DNA of 64,000 nucleotides from Sambucus nigra (taxonomy: Eukaryota; Streptophyta; Magnoliopsida; Dipsacales; Adoxaceae), in assembly GCA_949130495.1 (NCBI GenBank), contig OX422215.1, positions 524,825,755 to 524,889,754 on the forward strand, read 5' to 3'. The position numbers and the translations under genes were made by a program. The notes below the pieces were generated by a model. It did no database searches. It was not told where the DNA came from and was given only the letters and a program-made list of their open reading frames with translations. Positions 1-8,854 of this stretch are shown in pieces. Numbering within the stretch: position 1 is the first letter of the stretch; each line of letters opens with the position of its first letter.

Positions 1-126
1 GGATATCTACACATCAGTCATAGATACCCTTCCTCCTAGTTGTTCACATGCAAAAATTCATAGGTTCTTAAAAACTAATACCGAATTAATGGAGATCAGA
101 CACATTGAAGATATTCTAAAGTCTTA

Positions 127-168
<42 letters not shown>

Positions 169-245
169 TCATAAGCTTGATTAATTAGTTAAAATTTTAT
201 ATTATTATAGTTATTTAGTCACTTATGGTTTTTCATTTATGTAGA
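1..245. repeat. AT-rich intergenic DNA with compound (CT)n(TA)n microsatellite
   Basis: No gene is visible. Positions about 128-169 hold a compound microsatellite, CT repeats running directly into TA repeats. The flanks are ordinary AT-rich sequence with no recognisable coding frame. Confidence 0.85.
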
Positions 246-764
246 TAATGTCGGGAGGAAACAACCTAAGGGTACCAAGTCCTAAGGTGACACCACAATG
301 AGGTTCACCATCTCACCAATGGATGGGTAATCCACAACTCCACCAATGGTTCCCTCCTTACCAAGTCCAACTTCAAATGCTCGGGCACCCTTATCCAGCA
401 CTCCCGTTGCTCCACCGCCCCCATCCAACGCTCTCGAAGCCTCCCGCTCAATCCAAAATAAGCCCATTGGGTTCTCCCTTCTTGAAAATAACCCGACGGG
501 CGATAGGAATGACGTGCTTAACTTTAAAGCCAGATGTTTGTTGCTGGGAAAAATGAACGAGGGAGTTGGTGGACCAGACAATCGAAACCTAGTTGATCAA
601 GCCGTCAAAGATGATATATACGATTAACTCTGCAAGTATTTCTCATTTCCCGATCATTCCAAGAATAAGTAATTATCTCGGGTTGCTAAATCATTGAGGA
701 CATACAGGAGAAACCTTTGGAAGAAACATTTCTCAAAAGAGGCAGTGAGATTCGATATTTTTTC
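246..764 (+). pseudogene. Transposase-like protein relic (plant Ptta/En/Spm type), truncated
   Basis: An ATG at 249 opens a glycine/asparagine then proline/serine-rich leader. The best preserved part is the frame through 346-764, which ends in a basic helical stretch with the pattern R-V-A-K-S-L-R-T-Y-R-R-N-L-W-K-K. A segment of this kind (potential helix, then a conserved R-x-Y-R-x-x-L and basic residues) is typical of the plant Ptta/En/Spm transposase-like proteins (PF03004 group) carried by CACTA elements. In-frame TAA codons at 625-627 and 670-672, plus an apparent frame change in the leader, show that it is dead. The frame stops where the CACTA terminus begins at 765, so the relic was probably interrupted by that insertion or is older flanking transposon debris. 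The family assignment rests on a short motif and is tentative. Confidence 0.4.
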
Positions 765-960
765 CACTACACCAAAAAGGACAAATTGGCACCCTTCAGT
801 CAGCCACCCTTGTCACGGTCAATGAACGTGATAAAAATACACGTATTTTTTATCACGGTCATTGACCGTGATAAGTCCGCACGATCAATGACCATGACAA
901 TCTTATAAAGTTATCACGGTCAAAGACTATGACATATCCGTGATAAATTTGTCAGTAAAA
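765..960. repeat. Left terminal and subterminal repeats of the CACTA element
   Basis: After the terminal repeat, four degenerate copies of a palindrome-like motif (TCACGGTCAATGAACGTGAT and variants) lie near 812, 853, 880 and 913. They match the subterminal motif class of CACTA elements, which serve as transposase binding sites. CT-rich DNA follows (about 1001-1046). Confidence 0.7.
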
Positions 961-1112
961 AAACCTTCCCCCTTCTTTTTTTCCCACCGTTTTGGTTTCC
1001 CTCCCCCTCTCTCTCTAAGCAACTACTCTCTCTCTCTCTCTCTCTAAGAGATTTTCATGTTTTTTCCTCTCTTGCTATTTCCTTTTTCTCTTGCTCTTTC
1101 CTTTATATATAG

Positions 1113-4100
1113 CGCGTGGTCACGGAACCCCCGATTTGAGAGCACGATGATAATTTGAGAATATCTACACTTAGACTTGAAAACATGGCGTTAGAGGGCA
1201 AAACCCCAAAACACCACCCAAACGGCCCCGAGAGAGGCACCAACACCTCACACGGGACCAATATAACTCGTAGGAATTGACCGCATGGTCACGGGACCCC
1301 TTGTTTGAGAGCACGGTGATAATTTGAGAATATTTATACTTAGGCTTAAAAACATGGCATTAGAGGGCGAAACCCCGATAGAGCCCCCCCCCCCAAACGG
1401 CCCCGTAAGCGGCACCAACACCTCGCAGAGGACTAATATAACTCGTAAGAACTAACAGCGTGGTTACGGGACTCTGGTTTGAGATCACGATGATAATTTG
1501 AAAATATTTACACTTAGGCTTGAAAACACGACGTTAGAGAGAGAAACCCCGAAACACCACCCAAACGACACTGTGAGATGCACCAACACCTCGCATGGGA
1601 TCAACATAACTTGTAAGAACTGATCGCGTGGTCAAGGGACCCCAGGTTTGAGATCACGATGATAGTTTGAGAATATCTATACTTAGGATTGAAAACATGG
1701 CATTAGAGGGTGAAACCCCGAAACACCTCCTAAACGATCCCATGAGCAGCACCAATGCCTCATACGGGAGCAATGTAACTCGTACGAACTAATCGCATGA
1801 TCATGGGACCCCAAATTTTAGAGCACGATGATAATTTGAAAATATGTACACTTAGGCTTGAAAATAGGACGTAAGATGGTAAAACACCGAAAGAACACCC
1901 AAACGACACCGTGAGAGGCACCAACACCTTGTACGAAACCAATGCAACTCATAGGAACTGACCGCGTGGTCACGGGACCCCCGATTTGAGAGCATGATGA
2001 TAATTTGAGAATATCTACACTTAGGCTTGAAAACATGGTGCCAGAGGGTGAAACCCCAAAACACCTCTCAAACGACCTCGTGAGAGGCACTCACACCTCG
2101 CGTGGGACCAATGTAACTTCCAGGAACTGAGCGTGTGGTCACATGACCCCCGATTTGAGAGCACGAAGATAATTTGAGAATATCTACAGTTAGGCTTGAA
2201 AACATGGTGTTAGGGGGAAAAACCCCAAAACACCCCCTAAACAGCCCGTGAGTGGCACCCACACCTCGTACGGGATCAATATAACTCATAGGAACTGACC
2301 GTGTGGTCACGGGACCCCTGATTTGACAGCACGACGATAATTTGAGAATATCTATACTTAGGCTTGAAAACATGGCGTTAGAGGGTGAAACCCCGAAACA
2401 CCTCCTAGACGGCCCCATGAGAGGCACCAACACCACGCGCGGGACCAATGTAACTCGTAGGAACTGACCGCACGGTCACGAGACCCCCGATTTGAGATCA
2501 CAATGATAATTTGAGAATATCTACACTTAGGCCTGAAAATATGGCGCTAGAGAGCGGAACCCCGAAACACCCCCCAAACGGCCTTGTGAGAGGCACTAAC
2601 ACTTCGTATGAGACCAATGTAACATGCAGGAACTGACCGTATGGGTATGGGACCCCCGGTTTGAGAGCATGGAGATAATTTGAGATTATCTACACTTAGG
2701 CTTGAAAACATAGCGTTAGAGGGTGAAATCTTGAAACACTACGCAAACGACCCCGTGAGTGGCACCAATACCTCGAACGGAACCAATATAAGTCGTAAGA
2801 ACTGACCGCATGGTCACATGACCCCTAGTTTGAGAGCATGATGATAATTTGAGAATATCTACACTTAGGCGTGAAAATATGGAATTAGAGGGCGAAACCC
2901 CTAAACACCCCCCAAACGACCCCATGAGAGGCACCAACACCTCGCACGGGACCAATGTAACTCATAGGAACATACCGCGTGGTCACAGGACCCCCGATTT
3001 GAGAGCACGGTGATAATTTGAGAATATCTATACTTAGGCTTGAAAACATGGAGTTAGTGGCCGAAACCCCGAAACACCCCAAACGGCCCCATGAGAGGCA
3101 CCCACACCTCGCACAGGACCAATGTAACTGTAGGAACTGACCGCGTGGTCACGGGACTCTCGATTTGAGAGCACAATGATAATTTGAGAATCTATACACT
3201 TAGGCTTGAAAACGTTGCGTTAGAGGGAGAAACCCTGAAACACCCACCAAACGGTCCCTTGAGAGGCACCCTCACCTCGCACATGACCAATGTAACTCAT
3301 AGGAATTGATCGCTGGTCACGGGACCACCGGTTTGAGAGTACAACGATAATTTGAGAATATCTACACTTAGGGTTGAAAAATGGCATTAGAGGGAGAAAC
3401 CCTAAAACACCACCCAAGGGTCCCGTGAGAGGCATCAACACCTCGCACGGGACCAATGTAACTCATAGGAACTGACCACATAGTCACGGGATCCCCGGTT
3501 TGAGAGCACAGTGATAATATGAGAATAACTACACTTAGGCTTGAAAAATGGCGTTAGAGGGCAAAACCTCGAAACACCCTCCAAATGGCCCCGTGAGAGG
3601 CACCCACACCTTACACGGGACCAATGTAACTTGTAGGAATTGACCGCGTGATCACGGGACCCCCAGTTTGAGAGAACGACAATAATTTGAGAATATCTAC
3701 ACTTAGGCTTGAAAACATGACGTTAGAGGGCGAAACCCCAAAACACCTCCCAGATGGCCTCGTGAGAGACACTAACACCACGTACGGGACTAATGTAACT
3801 CGTAGGAACTCACCTCATAGTCATGGAACCCCCGATTTGAGATCACGACGAGAATTTGAGAATATCTACACTTAGGCTTGAAAACATGGCGTTAGAAGGT
3901 GAAACCCTGAAACACCCCCCAAACGATCCTGTGAGAGGCACCAATACCTCGTACGAGACCAATGTAATATGTAAGAACTGAACGCATGGGTACGGGACCC
4001 CCGGTTTGAAAAAACGATGATAATTTGAGAATATATACACTTAGGCTTGAAAACATGGCGTTACAGGGTGAAATTCCGAAACATTCCCCAAACGGCCCCG

Positions 4101-4543
4101 TGAGCGGTACCAACACCTCGCCTCGGGACCAATGTAACTTGTAGGAACTGACCGCGTGGTCACGGGACCCCCGATTTGAGAGCATAATGATAATTTGATA
4201 ATATCTACACTTAAGCTTGAAAACATGGCGTTAGATGGAAAAATCCTGAAACATTCCCCAAATGGTCCCGTGAGTGGCACCAACACCTCGCACGGGACTA
4301 ATGTAACTTGTAGGAACTGATCGCGTGATCACAAGACTCCCGGTTTGAGAGCATAACGATAATTTGAGAATATCTACACTTATGCTTGAAAACATGGTGT
4401 TTGAGGGAGAAAGCCCGAAAACACCCCCCAGACGACCTCGTGAGAGGCACCAACACCTTACACATCACTCATGTAACCCGTAGGAACTGACTGCATGTCC
4501 ACGGGACCCCCGATTTGAGAGCAGGGCGATAATTTGAGAATAT
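1113..4543. repeat. Tandem array, about 20 copies of a 169-bp unit
   Basis: A unit starting GCGTGGTCACGGGACCCC and continuing through ATTTGAGAGCACGATGATAA, an ACACTTAGGCTTGAAAACAT block and a CAAACGGCCCCGTGAGAGGC block recurs about 20 times. Measured starts of the GGTCACGG core at 1118, 1287, 1462 and 1630 give spacings of 169, 175 and 168 bp. Copies differ by scattered substitutions and small indels. The unit length is not a multiple of three, and the many short minus-strand reading frames over this region are repeat translations without codon conservation, so I do not call genes here. The core GGTCACGG also occurs in the subterminal repeats, which may be where the array came from. Confidence 0.92.
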
Positions 4544-4544
4544 C

Positions 4545-4578
4545 TCCGTGCTCTTAAATCGGGGTCCCGTGACCGTGC
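4545..4578. repeat. Inverted partial copy of the array unit
   Basis: This 34-bp stretch is the reverse complement of the first part of the array unit (GGTCACGGGACC...GATTT...GAGCACGG). It follows the last direct unit at 4493-4527, with about 17 bp between the arms, so the array ends in a potential hairpin. Confidence 0.8.
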
Positions 4579-4589
4579 TAGATTTTGTA

Positions 4590-5103
4590 ATTTATTATTT
4601 AACATTATGGTCGTGCAGGGTTTACATTACCCAGGTTTTAGAATGACCAGAAAATAAAGGAAATTCTGCCCAATTTTTTAAAATTATAGTTAAAAATGGT
4701 CACGGCCAAAGTTCATAGCCATCTCTATTTTTTTTCTCATGCAAAAATACGGTCACGACCTAGGGCCGTGAGTATTTTATTGATGTCAAAGTTTGGGTCA
4801 CAACCTTGAACCGTGACCATTGTCATATTCAAATGGATGGGTCACGGACTTGACCCGTGATCAAAGTCATATATTAAAGGATGGGTCATGGACTTTGGCC
4901 GTGACTAGTTATGGGTATGAGTCACGACCATAGTCCGTGACCATCTACTGTGACCCCCTAGGTCAGTGACCCTTCGTTTGGTTAGGGATTTAGGCAGTGA
5001 CCCATGTAAATGGTCACATCCGAAATGGTCACGATGCTTGGTCGTGACCCACAGTCTTGGTCAGGGACTTTGTCTTTGACCATTCACATAATATGGTGTA
5101 GTG
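4590..5103. repeat. Right subterminal and terminal repeats of the CACTA element
   Basis: At least eight GTCACG/CCGTGAC motif pairs, usually 10-14 bp apart, occur between about 4697 and 5075 (for example near 4751, 4795, 4839, 4885 and 4919). They end at the terminal inverted repeat at 5094-5103. The right side is richer in motifs than the left, as is common in this superfamily. Confidence 0.7.
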
Positions 5104-6410
5104 TATTTAAAGTATGCACAATTTTTTTTCTTTAAGCTTTTATAGTGTTCATGGATCTTGTTTGATTGATTTAGGTGAGTATGTTTAAAAGATAGTATTT
5201 TTACGAAATGGATATGTAAATCAAAGGTTATAGCATTTTGAAAATAGAAAAAGAAGAAGAAATAAAAATTAACTGCATGAGATAACTTACCCAATAATAA
5301 ATAATAAATATGGAATTAACTCAAAAATCCCTAAATTGACAAGTGTTAATAAGACGAGTTTAGTGCTCGACACCCCTAAAAGTAATATCTAACCTGACGG
5401 TCCCAATATATCTTTAGTCTTATATGACATTACTTTTTGGGTCTAATACATATAGGTTTCATTTGAATCATATTCCTGATTTTTGAGGTTTTTATTTAAC
5501 AAATCTGCCATTTTTAAATCACTCATCCCCAGCTTGTTAATTCTTCTGATATATTCCTCATTTTTTACATTGTTTAAAAAAATCTTATTTCAAAATTAGA
5601 GTCATTCTTAACAACTTCCATGACCTAAATACCCGTATAATTAATTTTTTTTACTTAACCCCCATTTTTTGTTGTGTTATTTGACTTTGACAACCCAACT
5701 TTGCTAATCCCTTTGACTTTCTCTCAACTTTTTTATGACAGCCTAACTCCATTGAAAGATCATTCTATTAGACATACCCCATACCACTTTGTTGAACAAA
5801 AATATCACTTAGCTTAAAAATTCAATATCGTAAACCTTAATATGAAACACATATATTTTTCCTGAACAAACCCTAAATATGACATTATATCTAAACTCTG
5901 TCCCTCTCTACACACACTCTCTCTCTCAACGAACTTCCTGTAACTTTTAATTTGCACTATCCTAGGTGTCACATTTCTAGATATTATAATTTCATCCACT
6001 TTCTTTTTCCTTGTTAAAAGTAGTTTCCTTAAATTATGGGAGTGAAAAAAGAATATATTTCTTTATTCTAATTTCTCACGTGCATCTCCTCTTTCTTCGC
6101 TCTCTTTCACACATATATCATTCTCCCCCTCTCTAAATTCTATGCCTCTCCCCTCTCTCATCTCTTTCTTTTTACGCTTTATTATGCTTTTCTTTTCTCT
6201 TTACTCCCCTTTCTATAAATTTATTTTCTCATTGTAACATCTCTCTCCCTCACATCTATTTTTTATTAAATTAATTTTTTGTAGTTTAAGCTTTATATGG
6301 AAAGTTACTTGCAAGATATTTAGAGGTTAGTCTACCATTATTTATTCACATTTATTTGTTTTGAGTGATTAAAAAATATTTAAAATTTAAATTATTATAA
6401 ATTTTCAGTG
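5104..6410. other. AT-rich non-coding DNA, possible upstream region of the FAR1-like relic
   Basis: I see no coding frame. There are CT-rich tracts (about 5905-5926 and 6090-6250). A pyrimidine-rich stretch ending in ATTTTCAG at 6401-6408 could be a 3' splice site of a leader intron just before the FAR1-like frame, but this is inference. Confidence 0.5.
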
Positions 6411-6421
6411 ATGGATGATCA

Positions 6422-6880
6422 ATGAATTTTGATGAACAATTTAACGCATTATACATTTCTCAAGAAAAAAATGATGATAAACCAAAAACAGGACAATAAT
6501 TTCAGTCTTTTAAAGATTCTTATGGATTCTATAATAATTTTAAAAGGTGGCAAGATTTAGTACACGGTGTAATTCTTCTTCAAATAAAAAAGATACTAAA
6601 GAAACTATTAGGTAGGAGTATTGTTGTTTTACATAATGGAAATCTAATCAAAGAATGAGGAAGAAAAGAAAGGGCATCGTGCTATTGTAAGAAAGGGTTG
6701 TAAAGAAAAGTTATCAGTTGTGAAGAGTAAGTTGGGAACAACCTACATAGTAACTTAATTTGTTGAAGGTCACAACTATACTCTTTCTAACCCTTATAAA
6801 GTACATCTATTGATATCACATCGTTTCAAATCCGAAACAAAGAAAGCCTTAATTCAACAACTAATAATATATAATATACC
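6422..6880 (+). pseudogene. FAR1/FRS-family DNA-binding domain relic
   Basis: The frame starting at 6422 reads through a Q-x-F-x-S-x-x-x-x-Y-x-F-Y-N-N block typical of the start of the FAR1 DNA-binding domain. After frame changes it resumes with G-C-K-E-K-L-S-V-V-K-S-K-L-G-T-T-Y-I-V-T and F-V-E-G-H-N-Y at about 6698-6780, then a KVHLL-x-SHR block. This is the WRKY-GCM1-type zinc finger layout (Cys, then the His of EGHN) of FAR1/FRS transcription regulators, which derive from MULE transposases. TAA codons at 6497-6499 and 6756-6758 and at least one frameshift kill it. It ends where LINE sequence begins near 6900, so only the N-terminal domain remains. It could come from a host FRS gene or from a MULE transposase. 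Confidence 0.72.
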
Positions 6881-6899
6881 AACACACCAATATTGTTGG

Positions 6900-7615
6900 T
6901 ATATTAATAAATGTAAAAGAGGAGTTGCTTAAATAGTACGCCAAATTACAATGGTTGCATTTTGGAGATAAGAACACTAACTTCTTTCACAAGAAAGTTA
7001 AGTGTCATACTAGTAGGAACAAAATCCTTACTATTAAAGATGAGGAGGAAAATGTTTATATTGGTCAAAAGGCAATTCACTAGGAGGCAATGAGTTTTTT
7101 TCCAAACTTCTTAGGTCTGATCATAATAGGGAAACTGCCACTTATAATAGATTAAAAGGAATTAGGTAAAGATGGTAAAATGCCGATTAAAAAGAGAAAT
7201 TATAAGCCCTGATTTCAAATAAGGAAATTAAAGATGTCCTGTTTGATACTGATCCTAATAACAATTGATGGCTATAATGCTAGCTTTTTTTAGAATAATT
7301 GGGAGATTGTTGGAGAGGACCTTCTAAAAGCAGTTATGTTTTTTTTTTAATTGTGGAAGGATGGTGAAGGAGTGGAATATCACTGCTTTTAGCTTAATTA
7401 TTAAGATCATAATCCTTTCGCTATAAGGTGTTTTAGACCTATCTCATGCTGAAATACTATATACAAAATCATTTTAAAACTAATTGTGAAAAAACTTGGA
7501 AGGATCATTCCTGACTTGGTTAGCAATTGGCAATCTGCCTTAATTAAAGGTAGGAATACTACTCACAATGTGTTATTAATGCAGGAAATTATAAAAGGTA
7601 CTAAAGAAATAGTGG
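6900..7615 (+). pseudogene. L1-type LINE, fragment 1 (N-terminal part of reverse transcriptase)
   Basis: Degenerate frames give F-G-D-K-N-T-N-F-F-H (about 6960-7000), a DGYNASFF block (about 7265), a C-F-R-P-I-S-C block (about 7430) and then V-S-N-W-Q-S-A-L-I-K-G-R-N in the open stretch 7486-7698. These occur in this order in plant L1 reverse transcriptases (fingers motif, FRPIS, Q-S-A-F-x-x-G-R). No endonuclease domain is visible upstream, so the LINE is 5' truncated. It is cut at 7620 by an LTR element and resumes at 19859. Several stops and frameshifts are present. Confidence 0.85.
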
Positions 7616-7620
7616 ATCTC
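7616..7620. repeat. Target-site duplication, left copy (ATCTC)
   Basis: ATCTC directly before the first LTR pairs with ATCTT at 19854-19858 directly after the last LTR (one mismatch). Removing the insertion brings the LINE reading frame back together around this site. Confidence 0.7.
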
Positions 7621-8839
7621 TGTAAGCGCAAAAATTTTAGCTTATACTTTTTATTTATTTTATTTGCACTTTGGAATATTTGGCGTATCCCGTTATAAAT
7701 TGACTCGCACTGACTCGTCGAACCGAACACCAATATCTCCATGTTCAAGACTCCTCTACATCTCGAGAAGGTACAATACTTTTAGGAGTTTCAAATTATT
7801 CATAAAGTTATTTGGGCTGTTTATTTTTTATTGAAAAATGAGGCTGGTATTTTTTTAAAGTTTTTAAATAAAAGTTTTATTTTTAACCTCGTTCGAACGA
7901 CTCATATCCCATTCAAATGAATTTATATTCTTGTGAGAAGGATCATTTGATCTTTACATCTAACGAGCATCTAACGAGGACGTACCGTTTTGCATTGTTT
8001 AAAGGTCGTTTCAAGCTGGTTTAAACAAGATGGCCTTTTCGTTCGAACGAACTCAGTTGTCGTTCAAACAAACTCAGTTTTCATTCAAACGAACTGCCTT
8101 TCTCGTTAAAACGAGCCTCATTTTTGTTCGAACGAACCGCCACTTTAAACTTTGTGTCGCGTTTATAAATAACTGTTTTGTTTCCCAATTTTGTAAGACT
8201 TTTGCCAAAATGTCTCCGGCATATCTATTGCAAAAGTTTTCATTTTTTATGTTAGCAAAACACTTTTTATTCACACTTTTCATCCCCAAAATAGTTTGTG
8301 AATCGTTTTGAAACCCTAGATAGTTTCATATCATTGCATACATTTTATGAAGAGGATTCTCTATGGATGACCTTGTGAGTCGAGTGATCACGACTGAGGA
8401 ATAAGGGTGAAGAAGAAGGGTGAAGTCTGATCGGTGGATACCAAGGGTGGACTGCTCAAGATGAGGAGTATTCGTTGGAGGTTCTACGAAGATACTTCAC
8501 GTTATACTTGTGCGTGTATGAAGTAGTTTGTAAGTCGACAGTCTTGTAAACTCTCTAAAGTGCTAAAATATAGGTTTTGCCTTAAAAAGGGATTTTCCTC
8601 TGTTGTCGTGTTATTGCATATTTAATTTATCTGTATTATAACTTAGATGCATGTTTAGGATGAAAAGATAGTATTTGGTAAATCTTTTTTCATAAGAAAG
8701 GTTTAATTTGAAAAATTACAAAAATAGAAGTTTTGTTTGTTACCATCCTTGCCGAGCACATTTATTTTTGCATTCTTAAAGTGGTATTAGAGCCTTCCAC
8801 TCTTTCAAAGTGGTGTCAAAGCATTTTTACCCCTTTACA
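7621..8839 (+). repeat. 5' LTR (copy 1) of the Sirevirus-like element
   Basis: It starts TGTAAG directly after the LINE and ends CCCTTTACA, giving TGTAA/TTACA inverted ends; length 1219 bp. It contains several TTCGAACGA-type palindromes (7890-7899, 8040-8049 and near 8126). Near its 3' end are two degenerate copies of the primer-site sequence (GTGGTATTAGAGCC, GTGGTGTCAAAGC). The short frame at 8030-8311 is LTR sequence, not a gene. Confidence 0.85.
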
Positions 8840-8841
8840 AA

Positions 8842-8854
8842 TTGGTATCAGAGC
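8842..8854 (+). other. Primer binding site (tRNA-Met type)
   Basis: TTGGTATCAGAGC, three bases after the LTR end, is complementary to the 3' end of initiator tRNA-Met, as in most plant Copia elements. A similar GTGGTATCAGACAGG lies at about 8925. Confidence 0.85.

Larger units (their letters stand above)
765..5103. mobile_element. Non-autonomous CACTA (En/Spm) DNA transposon carrying a large satellite-like array
   Basis: The left end is CACTACACCAAAAAGG at 765 and the right end is TGGTGTAGTG at 5094-5103, giving a perfect 10-bp terminal inverted repeat CACTACACCA, the hallmark of plant CACTA transposons. Inside both ends are clusters of short self-complementary GTCACGG...CCGTGAC motifs, matching the subterminal repeats that CACTA transposase binds. 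The interior is not a transposase gene but a tandem array of about 20 units. No TNP-type ORF is present, so the element would need a transposase in trans. The flanking trinucleotides (TTC at 762-764, TAT at 5104-5106) do not form the expected 3-bp target duplication, so the insertion is old or one flank has changed. Confidence 0.85.

Noticed and set aside
1760..4286. Many minus-strand reading frames of 60-126 codons with similar repeated peptides
   Set aside because: They are translations of the 169-bp tandem array. The period is not a multiple of three, frames shift between copies, and there is no promoter or start context.
1113..4543. CRISPR-like regular repeat array
   Set aside because: Units are contiguous 169-bp repeats without unique spacers, in plant DNA inside a CACTA element.
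762..5106. Target-site duplication of the CACTA element
   Set aside because: The flanking trinucleotides TTC and TAT do not match, so none is claimed.
8842..8854. tRNA-Met fragments at TGGTATCAGAGC sites (8842, 12719, 19792, 26164, 34177)
   Set aside because: Only 12-13 bases matching the tRNA 3' end are present. They are primer binding sites or degenerate copies of them, not tRNA genes.
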